64,000 nt of DNA from Cylindrobasidium torrendii FP15055 ss-10 (lineage: Eukaryota > Basidiomycota > Agaricomycetes > Agaricales > Physalacriaceae). The position numbers were made by a program, and so were the translations under genes. Location: contig KN880494.1 of NCBI GenBank assembly GCA_000934385.1, positions 1 to 64,000 of the forward strand, in the 5' to 3' direction. Within the stretch, counting starts at the first letter, position 1, and each line of letters opens with the position of its first letter. Positions 23,798 through 33,746 of this stretch are shown here, piece by piece. The notes beneath the pieces were generated by a model, which saw nothing but the letters and a program-made list of their open reading frames with translations, did not search any database and was not told where the DNA came from.

Positions 23798-25564
23798 CTA
23801 CGCGTAAAAAATGGACATACCCAGGAAAGTGACTTTACTACCCAAGGACTTGAGTTCCCTACACAACTTTGTTGTTTCCAATTTCGTCCACATAGCGTCC
23901 GCGCTCTTTTGCTCCAAACCACCACCGAATTCAAGCACAACATCTACCTCCAAATCGACGTTGTCGTGAAGCCTAGCTTCGACCAGCTCAGCAAGCGGTC
24001 CATCAAGTGCTGTCTCGCCACGCGTCAATAGATTAGAAATGTAATCGGCGAGGACGACGATTGTCATCTTCTCAAGGTGCGGGGCAAAGCGCCATGCCCC
24101 GTCCAAGTGAAGTCCCAGATCCCGGATGAACTGGAGCATTGGGTCCGCCAGGGGTCCGTCCATTCCTAAATCCACCTTGAATACCACATCCTTTGCCGTT
24201 TCGAGCAGTCGCAACATGGCATCCACCAGCGATGGCGTCCAAACCGACGTCAGGTAGAACTCGAGCCGCTGGATGATGCATTTTGACCGGTCGAGGAATT
24301 TCTCTATGATAACCCTCCGGAAGTGCGCAGCCTCGAGATCTAGCAATACAAGGGTGTGGAGGACGGGACAGGATAATGCGCGAAGCTGATTGGTGGACAT
24401 ACAGCACAAGTACTCCAGGCGATCCATTGTAACAGTCGGTCCATCATGCGCAGCCTCAATAGAGTGATATGTTGCGTCCGAAAGGTGCGTCAACGCCGGG
24501 CAGTTGAAATACCACGGTGCAAGCACATTTCCTTCGTGTCCCAAATTCCAGCCGACGATGGCCAGCTTCGTGAGGTTCCCTACATCGAGAGATTTTGTGA
24601 CCATGGGCCAAACTTGGTATCCTGTACAGCACTCACACTGTATAGTAAGCGAGCGTAGCCGAGAGAGGGGTCCAAATGTTGGTAGGGCCGGGGGAGGTGT
24701 GGAAAAGGCGAGGATGAGGTCCTGCAAAATATCCAGATTGTTGAAGCTGATGATGCCCTGTTCGCTCGGGAATCCGATAACTAGACGACGGATACGAGGC
24801 GCATGCGATGATAAAATTTCCAAACCTTTGATCCATGATGCACACAATGTGATATCCAGTGGTGTTGCGCCTGAGAGGGTGAGGGCGCGATCGAATGCAA
24901 GCAGTCGAAGTTCACCGGCACCGCCTTCTATATCAGAAAACAGCCTACCACCCCCACTGCCTTTGAACAGAACTAAGGATCCCCATAGTTGCGGGGATCC
25001 CTCGACGACATCCTTCCACTGGCGACAAACAGCGGTGAGTGACCATAGCCGCCAATGTCTGCTGGGTGCTCGCTTTACATCCAAGGATTGTGGAATGTAG
25101 TAAAGCGGACCTGTGACAGCAAAAATCAATATCCGCGACAGAATTTCTGGTGGGATGGTGCGGATGGGCTGATGGACTGCTGCATGGAGGTCATCCTCCT
25201 CCTGGTACAAGGCCTCTTGCAACACAGATACCCCGGTATCAGAAGCAGCCAGGTTTCCCCGTCGGGCGGCCGAGTAGCCTTTGTGCTCATGGACTTTATT
25301 AGCATCTTCAGGTGCAGGGTTCTGTATTTGGCACGGCAATGATTCATTTGCGTTTGAATTTCCCACGCCTTCGAGAGCTAGACAAGACGCTAACAGAATT
25401 TCAGAGGGCAGAATGAAGTAGCCTGAAAATGGACGAACAGGCTGACATGCTCTGGACGATATAAGTAGATGATGGTTTGTAAATTGTGGTGACTGGTCAA
25501 CCATGATCGAAAGTAAATCCGTGACTGGAATCGCTGCGCACATGCTGTGAACAGCCTTGAACAA
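23798..25564 (-). CDS. F-box protein
   Basis: The ORF is essentially uninterrupted, about 580 codons. An F-box is seen at IRTIPPEILSRILIFAV, preceded by the common Agaricomycete leader ALYQEEDDLHAAVHQPIRTI. WRLWSLTAVCRQWKDVVEGS and PQLWGSLVLF complete the motif. The remainder has irregular leucine-rich segments that probably recognise substrates for an SCF ubiquitin ligase. The first ATG in this frame is near 25543. A second frame just upstream reads LILQHALDNCGLLRANRI, a typical N-terminal phrase of these proteins, so an upstream exon or a shifted start near 25660 is likely. Substrate is unknown. Such genes form large, fast-evolving families in mushrooms. Confidence 0.8.
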   Translation of the reverse strand: MFKAVHSMCAAIPVTDLLSIMVDQSPQFTNHHLLISSRACQPVRPFSGYFILPSEILLASCLALEGVGNSNANESLPCQIQNPAPEDANKVHEHKGYSAARRGNLAASDTGVSVLQEALYQEEDDLHAAVHQPIRTIPPEILSRILIFAVTGPLYYIPQSLDVKRAPSRHWRLWSLTAVCRQWKDVVEGSPQLWGSLVLFKGSGGGRLFSDIEGGAGELRLLAFDRALTLSGATPLDITLCASWIKGLEILSSHAPRIRRLVIGFPSEQGIISFNNLDILQDLILAFSTPPPALPTFGPLSRLRSLTIQCECCTGYQVWPMVTKSLDVGNLTKLAIVGWNLGHEGNVLAPWYFNCPALTHLSDATYHSIEAAHDGPTVTMDRLEYLCCMSTNQLRALSCPVLHTLVLLDLEAAHFRRVIIEKFLDRSKCIIQRLEFYLTSVWTPSLVDAMLRLLETAKDVVFKVDLGMDGPLADPMLQFIRDLGLHLDGAWRFAPHLEKMTIVVLADYISNLLTRGETALDGPLAELVEARLHDNVDLEVDVVLEFGGGLEQKSADAMWTKLETTKLCRELKSLGSKVTFLGMSIFYA

Positions 25565-25896
25565 GCTTCGTTTTCGCTCACGACGTCAGCGTTTTCGAGA
25601 AGTATAAGGCGGATTCGGTTGGCCCTCAACAATCCACAGTTATCCAAGGCATGTTGAAGAATCAGTTCGATAGCAGTCCATTAACCAACTACTTGTACTG
25701 CTATGCTACTTAGCTTGTCAATGATGTAGGTGCCCACACACACTCTTCGGTCTATGTCACAGAATAAATAGATAGTCACAAAATTCCGATACCAGAAAAA
25801 CTCAAAACCCCTCCCGGGCGCGATCAGGCGCTGCACTAGGCCTGCGTGCTAGTCTCATCCCCACATGCGCCCAACATCTAATGCAAGGTCGGAGCA

Positions 25897-27374
25897 CTAT
25901 GCTGCTGTGGGAATCGCCATAGATCTATGAGGCGGTGAATCTATTGACGGTGGCGGCGACGGGTACGAGTCCACCGGTGATGATATCTTGATGTTCGGTG
26001 TACTCGGCGGGAACACCCTCACAGACAATGTCGGTGCTCGATGTCTCCTCGGCGCTATCGACCCGAACGACTCTCCACTCGCCTGGAGCGGAGACTCTGT
26101 GAGCATCGTTGCCTCCCCGGTCGTCGTTGGCAGCACCAGCGCCTTTGTCGCCTCCACGCGCCGCATCTTCTTTTCGCCCATCTCAACGTCACTCTTTGCG
26201 TTGTTATACATGTAGAGCCCAGTGAAGGTGAGAGCAATACCGAATGCTTGGATGGGATGTACGGCTTGGTTGAACCAGACAATGGCAATGCAGATGACCA
26301 CGACACGCTTGATGAGGGATGCAATGGAATATGTCACGGGAGATGTTGAGGACAGGATGATGAACGCAATGAGGTTCTGTCCAAAGTGAACTGTTCCGTT
26401 GACGAAAAAATTCCAGACCAGGGACATAGTAGAATGTTGGTGGCTATGGGATGGGTGTACGACGTGTTCTTGGGGGGCTAGCAACGCAGGGAGATCAGTG
26501 GTCATCCAGATGGGAATCATGAGCAAGAAGGCAACGCCGGACGAGTACAAGAGTAGGTTGAGTTTGTCGAGCTTGCTTTCGGCTGAATGTGACTGTCCCG
26601 AGGGCATTATCTTCTTGAAAAAGATATTCGAACTAACAAAGACGAGTGCTGATCCAAACGCGCACAAGAGGCCAACGATGTTCGATGCAGACATGTCAAA
26701 TGAGCATGCGAGCATGACGCCAGATGTGAGCGGAAGGAGGGAAATGTATGTCTTGGTTGAGTATTTGACGCCGAAGAGGAGCGCATATGCGGCCACCGTA
26801 AACAACGGGGAAAGTGCCTGTTTCGTGTGAGACAAGGGCGCTATCAATCACGGTGTAAACTTGCCTTGATAGTGTGCACGGTGCTGACAGGGATGCTGGA
26901 GATAGCCATGCTGGAGAAGACATGTCCACCGACTTGGAAGAGGCCCATGGGAACTGTACTCTTGAAGATGGCCCGACTAGGGGACCGAAGTCGGCTGAAT
27001 CGAACAAGGGGCGACATGAAAAGCAAGCAGTATCCCGCGACGAAGCCGAATTGGACGAATGTCAAGGTGACTGGGTAGCGAAATTGATTGAGAATGATTT
27101 TCCCAGTGTTGGAGGACATGGCCGAGGAGGTGTACCACAGACTGCACATTAGGATGAACATCACGTTGCTTGAAGAGTCGGTGGCTGATGTGCTAGAGCC
27201 CGCGCCAGTGAGCGGGGCGCCACGGCGAAATGTACGGACGGCCTGTGCTTTTATGGTGCGGAAGACGCTGGAAAATCCTGCGCCGTCGCCATGGGTGTAG
27301 AGCGGAAGGGTGGGCTGGGCGGCGTTGATCCAGTCGTTGGAGTTCCGTTTATCGTTGAAGTAGCCAGTGGACAT
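25897..27374 (-). CDS. Drug/metabolite-superfamily transporter, triose-phosphate-translocator/SLC35 type
   Basis: Two exons encode a ten-helix Golgi/ER-type solute transporter. The N-terminus MSTGYFNDKRNSNDWI is cytosolic. The TPT domain starts at FILMCSLWYTSSAMSSNTGK (a hallmark of the group) and includes GLFQVGGHVFSSMAISSIPV, VHTIKALSPLFTV and SVTYSIASLIKRVVVI with FGIALTFTGLYMYN. The C-tail is long, Ser/Pro-rich and probably cytosolic. The intron 26818-26864 (47 nt) has a GC donor (AAG|gcaagt); only that junction keeps VHTIK|ALSPLF in frame. Yeast Sly41-like proteins are the nearest match I recognise. The transported compound is unknown. The start codon lies 167 bp from the divergent Sec14-like gene. 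Confidence 0.9.
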
Positions 27375-27541
27375 CGTGGGAGAGAAAAAAACGAAGGCGA
27401 ATCAGTACCGCTGGAACACAGACATAGACTAGCGGGAGATGGTGGTTGCAAGCAAAGCAGCGAGCTCCACTGCAGCGCCATGTGGAACTGCCATCAATCA
27501 GTGCGGACCGGGGTGTTGCATCTTATCTCACTACTACCACC

Positions 27542-28994
27542 ATGGCCGACGCGCCCTCCACCGATCCCACACCGCTTGAGTCGTCGGTGACGACGGGGCC
27601 AGTAGAAGCTGCGCCGGAGGCTGCCGTGCCAGCGTCTGCTGACCATGCGACTACCACGTCTCTTCCCCAACCCACGCCATCGACCACAGTTCAGCCTGAG
27701 GCTGTGGACGAGAAGGCAGTTGAGAAGCCCGAGCCTATCACAACCGACGCGCCTCCAGCCGCAGAACCTGAGCCAGCTCCCATTGTTGCAGTAACTACAG
27801 CTGAACCACCTAAACAAGCTGAGCCAGCAATGACAGCCGTCACCCCGCCCGCCGCGCCTGCGGCTGCACCCACAGCTGAAGCGACACCTGCTGCCGCCAC
27901 CGCCGTTGCGACACCTGCTGTCGATGCATCCACCTCCTCTCCCCCCGTCCCTGCTGCCGTGCCGACAACTGAGACACTCGAGCCAGCTTCCGCAGCAAGT
28001 CCAGCCCCAGTCGAAGACGGCAAGAAGGTCGACGAACCACAGAATGCGTTGACCAAGAAGTTCACAACCGCAGAGTGGGCCTCAATCAATCAGCTTCGTG
28101 TATGTGACCTGGCTCGGTTCTGAACGCGCCTGAACTGGTCCACAGAAAGAACTACCCGCCATCTTTGAGGAAGCATATAAAGAGAAGAAGGACGCAAAGC
28201 CGACGTCCATCACGCTCTGGGGTGTCCCCATCAACTCATTAAATCCTAAAGCTGATGCCCGCGTCACTGTCATCCTTCTCAAGTTCCTTCGTGCCAGGTT
28301 AGTGTTTGTTTGTTTCTGTCCGCCTTATCCTTATACATCGCACTAGGAATTTGAGCGTGCGTGAGGCGAAGACCATGTTGATCAACACTCTGCGCTGGCG
28401 TGACGAGTTCAATGTCGAGGCTGCCATGAAGGAAGAGTTCCCAAAGGATGTCTTCGACGGCATTGGCTACACCTTCAAGACGGACAAGGATGGCAGGCCA
28501 GTTTGTTACAACCTTTACGGTGCCATCAAGGATACCAAAGTTGTCTTTGGCGACGTTCAGCGCTTCCTCCGCTGGCGCGTTAAGCTTATGGAGGAGACTG
28601 TCCTCCAGTGTGACTTTGAGACGGTCGACCAGACTGTGCAGGTTCACGGTACGGCATCTGCTGCATCTTCCGTCAAAATGCCCACTGAAGAAATATAGAT
28701 TACGAGGGCGTTAGCATGTCCAGCCGTGACGCCAACTCCAAGTCGGCCGCTTCAGAGGCATCCAACATCTTCAGCTCACATTACCCCGAACTCCTTTACC
28801 GCAAGTACTTCATCAACGTTCCCACCCTCATGTCCTGGATCTTCTGGGCATTCAAAGCTATCGTTCCTTCTGCAACATTCTCCAAGATGTCCGTCGTTGG
28901 CTCCAGCAAGCACGAAATCAAGAAGGTTCTTGGGGAGATTGTGGAGGTGAACAACCTGCCAAAGAGGTACGGCGGCGAGGCGGAGGCGTTCTGA
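27542..28994 (+). CDS. sfh5: Sec14/CRAL-TRIO phosphatidylinositol-transfer protein, Sfh5-like
   Basis: Four exons encode the protein. The first is an unusual Ala/Pro/Thr-rich leader of about 165 residues (MADAPSTDPTPLESSV onward) before the conserved part KKFTTAEWASINQLRKELPA. CRAL-TRIO-N features follow (TVILLKFLRARNLSVREAK, MLINTLRWRDEF), then the lipid-binding lobe: YTFKTDKDGRPVCYNLYG, YEGVSMSSRD, YPELLYRKYFINVP, VNNLPKRYGGEAEAF. Splice phases are clean (AG|G at RNLSV, G|AT at DYEGVS). Such proteins exchange phosphatidylinositol between ER or plasma-membrane sites. The ALWG-like phrase (ITLWGVPINSLNP) resembles Sfh5. The start was chosen at 27542 because it has a good context and is the first ATG. 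Confidence 0.88.
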
Positions 28995-29600
28995 ATAAAT
29001 GCAATGGCTGCAGGGAACCAAATGTAAATTTCAACTCTTGATGACACTTAGTCCTTTATACCGAGCTTTCTAATGAACGGAAACCAACTATCATCTTTGT
29101 GAGGGATTTTGTCCATGAAAGTTTCACTTATATTGTAGATTCCCTCAGCCACAAATGGGTGACTGTGGGTTGCTCATCGAAAAAGATACAAATCATTCAG
29201 CAGAGTAGTAAATTTGGTCTTGGTCGCCTGCGGCCTTCGCTCCCGTTCATGTGAACTGGTTCCATCGGTATCATTCCCAACATCTGGTTGTGACTCTGCT
29301 TGTAGATACGTCCATTGTTCAACATTGCCGAATAAGCAGATGCACCAGAGATAAGGATATTCTATCGTCTACTATTGCAGGAGTGTAACGAGTTTGGGTT
29401 TCAATAACTAAAGTACTCTGTGTTGACTTTCTCGAGTGGCACATGATCAATTTGATGGCATATCACGATCTCGTCGAACCAGCGTCAAGACTACGGTCAA
29501 GTAAGCTTAGGTTGATCATGAACCACCATGACCGAATTGAATGGTCGAAAACTCGCTAATCAACCCAGCTTCTCTGCCCTGCGATACGGCAGACGCTTCA
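28995..29600. other. Gene-free region upstream of the DAO remnant
   Basis: The FAD-binding N-terminus (GxGxxG) expected for the following oxidase is not found here in any frame. No other gene is visible. Confidence 0.55.
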
Positions 29601-29619
29601 CCTTCTAGAATTTTGCAAC

Positions 29620-30883
29620 TTCGAGCAGCGGATCACTTCTCAAATCGCAGGCGCTCTATGGGAATATCCGCCCGCCGTCTGTGGCAAGCATACTGATGTA
29701 AGTACTTGTTTTGCCGCTTCTCTAGCCTTTCTGACCCACCCAAAGGTCATCTCACTGCACCACTCCAAACGCTGGGCCATGACTTCTTACCGCAATTTCG
29801 AGCACTTGCAGGATATTTTTGCAAATGACGAGTCGGCAAAGCATGGTGTCAAGATGACCATGTCCAACTTTTTCTTTGACAGGAAGATGGAAGACACCAT
29901 CGAGGCTGGATACCTCGCGAAATTCCAGGAGACGTTGACCCGCAAAGAGGCCGGTGTCACTTTCTTCTCACGCCTGGCTCTTACTAACCAAGCCCACCTA
30001 TAGCTCAAGCGTGTCCGGCGCGACACTGCTATCATTAGCGAGCACGCGATCAACCAGCAGGCCAACGTGGTGGACGCATACCAACTGTTAGCACCTGCCA
30101 TCGACACCGACAAGTACATGTTCTTTCTCTACGACGTCGTCACAGCAAAGGGCGGGATCTTTGAGACCCGGAAGATCACTGGAGACCTTCTGAACCAGGA
30201 GCAAGAGCTTCTCGACGAGTATGAAGCGGCTGCCATCATCAATGCGACTGGTGTTAATGTGCACGAAACGGCCGGCGACGAGAGCGTCTACCCCCTTCGC
30301 GGTGCACTCGTCCGGGTTATCAACGACGGTACACGTTTCCCCAAGGTCACCGATGCCCTGGCGGTCACTCACGACGATACCTACGGCACACCAGAGGATA
30401 TGGTCTTCATTGTTCCCCGCAACGACAACATTCTCATCCTCGGCGGTATGTGACCTTTTGATTTCGTAATCGTATACGTAGCTCACTGGTATACAGGTCT
30501 TGTCCAGCCAAAGGAATAGGAACTCGACCTGACTTTGGCGAGCCCTGAGATTGTAAGGATGCGCGAGCGCTGCAACAACTTCGTCTTTGGCCTCGAAAAT
30601 GCCGAGTATGACCCCGATGCCCCGCTTGTGCAAGGCCTACGGCCGTTCCTTGGCTCAAATGTTCGCGTCGAGCGTGTGTTGCGGCAACGCGCTGATGGAA
30701 AGACCAGCAACTATCGTGCACTCTTATGGACAAGGCGGCTCTAGATTTTCACTGTCCTACGGCTGCGCAGGCGACGTTTTGGACTTGGTACAGGAGATTG
30801 AGGATGGCGTTGCACCAATGAAGATGTCGAGGATTATGAAGGCAAAGGCGGAGACCCAGGCTCAAGCAGCACCTGTAGCATGA
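29620..30883 (+). pseudogene. D-amino-acid oxidase remnant
   Basis: The intact enzyme is a peroxisomal FAD oxidase that deaminates D-amino acids. The sequence starts at AGALWEYPPAVCGKHTD, so roughly the first third, including the dinucleotide-binding motif, is missing. Good exons follow: VISLHHSKRWAMTSYRNFEH, then after an intron ending near 30003 VDAYQLLAPAIDTDKYMFF, TARKGG-like substrate lobe, INATG, YPLRGALVRVINDGTRFPK and DMVFIVPRNDNILILGG. An in-frame TAG at 30517-30519 replaces an expected aromatic residue in QPKE*ELDLTLASPEI. A one-base shift near 30695-30715 moves the C-terminus (TIVHSYGQGGSRFSLSYG, CAGDVLDL) into another frame. Three independent lesions make this a pseudogene. Confidence 0.88.
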
Positions 30884-30894
30884 ATCGGGCAAGC

Positions 30895-31257
30895 GTATTA
30901 ATACCAGAGGAGTAGATTAGCGTATAGAGGGACTAATGAGAGTGCAATGGGACATGCAACGTAGTTCAGCGCGAAATTCCATTGGAGGACGCACCGTCCT
31001 TGGAGGCAAAGCGCATCTGGTTGGTCATCGAGCCTCAGAGGACTGGAAGGGCCCGGTCTCCGCGAAGTAGCGCAGCGATTCTGTGAGGATGGAGACGACG
31101 GTAAATGCAATCTGAAATGAGGGGAATCCTGTCGGCCTCCAGGCTCTCCCATTCGGCTCATAAATGAGTCCGAAATGCCGGTCGGCTATCGATCACCTGC
31201 TATATTACCCCGCACTGAGACGGGGCAATTGACCGTTCGGCTTCTCTTCTCCACATC
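30895..31257. other. Intergenic region, probable HOT promoter
   Basis: No coding signal is supported. It separates the oxidase remnant from the dehydrogenase start. Confidence 0.5.
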
Positions 31258-33116
31258 ATGTCGGTCGCGCACAGAAACAGTATCTTGCGGCTCATCAACG
31301 TCGCCCAGCGCACATCTTGCCCTTGCCACGGCTGTAGCAGCGGTCATAGCCATGCCAGCCCCCACGCTATGAGCCAGCTGCGACGGCTCGCGACTCCAGT
31401 GAACCACGTTGAGAAGGAATATGCTTTCGAGGTATGCCCTCAATCTCAGCGACAAATGCAGTGCTTGACACCATCCAGGTTGCCGCGTCAAATCTGCGGT
31501 TTGGCGACGGCGTCACGCGTGAGGTCGGTATGGATTTGAAGAACATGAAGGCGACCAAGGTGCGCCGCACTTTCTGCGGCGCGAATTTTCACTCAAGCAT
31601 TGCAGGTTGGCGTGTTCACTGACCCAATCGTGGCCAAGTTGCGCCCGATGCAGGCCGTATGTCGACTGGCAGCACGGCTTCAAACGTTCGCTCACCTTTG
31701 TCTAGACGCTGGAATCCTTGGAATCGGAAGTGGATCTACCTTACGAAGTATACGACAAGGTTGTTGCGGAACCGACAGAGGACAGCTGGCGCGAGGCTAT
31801 TGCTTGGGCGCGCAAGCACGACATTAGCCATTTTGTCGCGTCTGTTACACCCGTTTATAATTCCGGCCCAAACTGACAAGTTCTCAGTGTCGGCGGCGGC
31901 AGTGTCATTGACACGGCAAAGGCAGCAAACTTGTGAGCAAACAACAGACGCCCATCTATTCCAATTTCTCACATTGACCAGGTTCACTGTCTACAAGGAT
32001 GCGGACCTTATGGACTACATCAACGCCCCCGTGGGGAAGGGTCTCCCCATCTCTGAGAAGCTCCGGCCGCTCATTGCCATCCCCACTACCGCCGGGACAG
32101 GTTCCGAAACGACTGGGGCTGCCATTGTTGACATCACGTCGAAATCGTTTAAGACTGGCATTGCCAACCGTGCACTTAAGCCCGTGCTGGGCATAGTGGT
32201 GCGCAACCCTGCTACCTGCAAATAAGCATTTCTCATATTCTGTGCAGGATGTGATGAACACGGAGACTTGCCCTAGAGAGCTGCAAATCAGTGCTGGTCT
32301 CGATGTTCTCTTCCACAGCATGGAAAGTTTCACTGCCATTCCTTATTATGAACGCACACCGCGCCCAGCCAACCCTATCCTCCGACCTGCATATCAAGGG
32401 AGCAACCCAGTGGCCGACATCTTCTCGCTGTGGGCCCTGAGGACAACAGTAACGAACTTACCGCGAGTAGCCAAGGACCCCACGAACGAGGATGCTCGCA
32501 GGCAAATGCTGCTTGCCTCATCGTTCGCCGGTATTGGATTCGGAAATGCGGGTGTTCATCTTTGTCACGGCATGAGCTATCCCGTGCGTTGTGGTCGCGT
32601 TGGCTGGATATGCACTGACCATTTTGAAGATATCGGGGCTCAACAAGGCAGGTCCCAAGTACAAGCATCCTGGCTACAATGTCGACCATCCTATCATTCC
32701 TCATGGCGTTAGGTACGTCTACCTCCCATTGTTTGTTCACCTTTTCCAACGCGAGTAGTGTTGCACTCACAGGGCCTGCTGTCTTTGAGTTCACCGCGCC
32801 GTCTTCACCTTACCGCCATCGCCAAGCGCTCGCAATCTTCACCGGTACAACCGAGCTCGACCCGTCTATTACTGCTATCCCAGATTCGGATATCGGTCTA
32901 CACCTCTATGAAGCCATCGCTCGTTTCCTCGACGGACTGGGCGTTCCGCGCGGGCTGAACGCCGTTGGATATACTTCGTCGGACGTGGAGATGCTGGTCA
33001 ACGGTGCGCTGCCACAGAGACGTGTGCTGGATCTTGCGCCCGGTATTGGGGATTTTGCTGGCGAGGACGGCAGAGAGCACTTGACCAGGATGATTGAGAG
33101 GTCCATGTCATACTAG
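31258..33116 (+). CDS. Mitochondrial hydroxyacid-oxoacid transhydrogenase (iron-containing alcohol dehydrogenase, ADHFE1-like)
   Basis: The ADHFE1 family oxidises 4-hydroxybutyrate while reducing 2-oxoglutarate in the mitochondrial matrix. The Arg/Ser-rich N-terminus MSVAHRNSILRLINVAQRTS looks like a targeting peptide. Conserved parts are VEKEYAFE|VAASNLRFGDGVTREVG, GGGSVIDTAKAANL (nucleotide binding), IAIPTTAGTGSETTGAA, GLDVLFHSMESF (metal His), GNAGVHLCHGMSYPISG and YNVDHPIIPHG, where His residues ligate iron. Introns are short and in phase (GC|T at HFVAVGGGS). The end ERSMSY*, 33116, matches family length. No break was found, unlike the neighbouring oxidase remnant. Confidence 0.92.
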
Positions 33117-33295
33117 CTGGTACAACTGAATCTGCACGTTCCGATAGATGGATTTGCATAATCACATTGACGCGTTGACTGCGGTGCCTGTACACTCAGA
33201 ATTTGCAGTATACATTATACTGTATAATATTGGAAGGTCGAGGTGAAGATCATGTGACCGCGCGGCCCGGAAATAAGGCATTGTCCCAATTAGCA

Positions 33296-33403
33296 GGCGA
33301 GATGGCCGAGCGGTCTAAGGCGCCAGACTAAGTAAGGATCAGCTTGCTCGGCAAGCGTCTCATCTGGTCCGAAAGGGCGTGGGTTCGAATCCCACTCTCG
33401 TCA
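33296..33403 (+). tRNA. tRNA-Leu(AAG), intron-containing, with 4-nt TAAG duplication
   Basis: The acceptor stem GGCGAGA pairs with TCTCGTC (one G-T pair) with discriminator A at 33403. D-arm, long variable arm and T-arm (GTGGGTTCGAATCCCAC) are canonical. The anticodon stem CCAGA/TCTGG encloses CTAAG followed by an intron-like insert. Compared with the copy at 49558-49661 it has an extra TAAG (33329-33332 and 33333-33336), giving U instead of a purine at position 37 if the first AAG is the anticodon. A T-run (33405-33408) follows and could terminate Pol III. Function is uncertain because the duplication alters the splice-site region. Confidence 0.88.
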
Positions 33404-33746
33404 CTTTTGAACATTTTCAATGATGGTTTCAGCGGTCCTGATAAGGGTTTACTATTTTGGAGCGAGCTCTGAACAGAATGCCTACTACTATTACAGCGCA
33501 TGATTTTCTGATGTCAGAAGTGGATAATTGATTCCTGTTCTGTATCCTGGTTAGGTTAGGTTACCTGGGAAGCATACTTCACAATGGTCGCAAAACTGAG
33601 AAATCATCCAGTATTTCCTTGAATTAACCAGAACATAGGGATACAACATTGCGAGCTACGCCGAGCCAGCATAAATACAGTCAAGCAAAGTACACAAACG
33701 TGAGGAAAACTGCAGTCTGCGATTTATAGATAACGGAAGACTCCTT
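33404..33746. other. Intergenic region
   Basis: No gene is seen. A short TTAGGTTAGG stretch at 33551-33560 resembles two telomere units but is too short to be meaningful. Confidence 0.5.

Noticed and set aside
33549..33563. Telomere-like GGTTAGGTTAGGTT
   Set aside because: Two units within ordinary gene space; far too short for an interstitial telomere claim.
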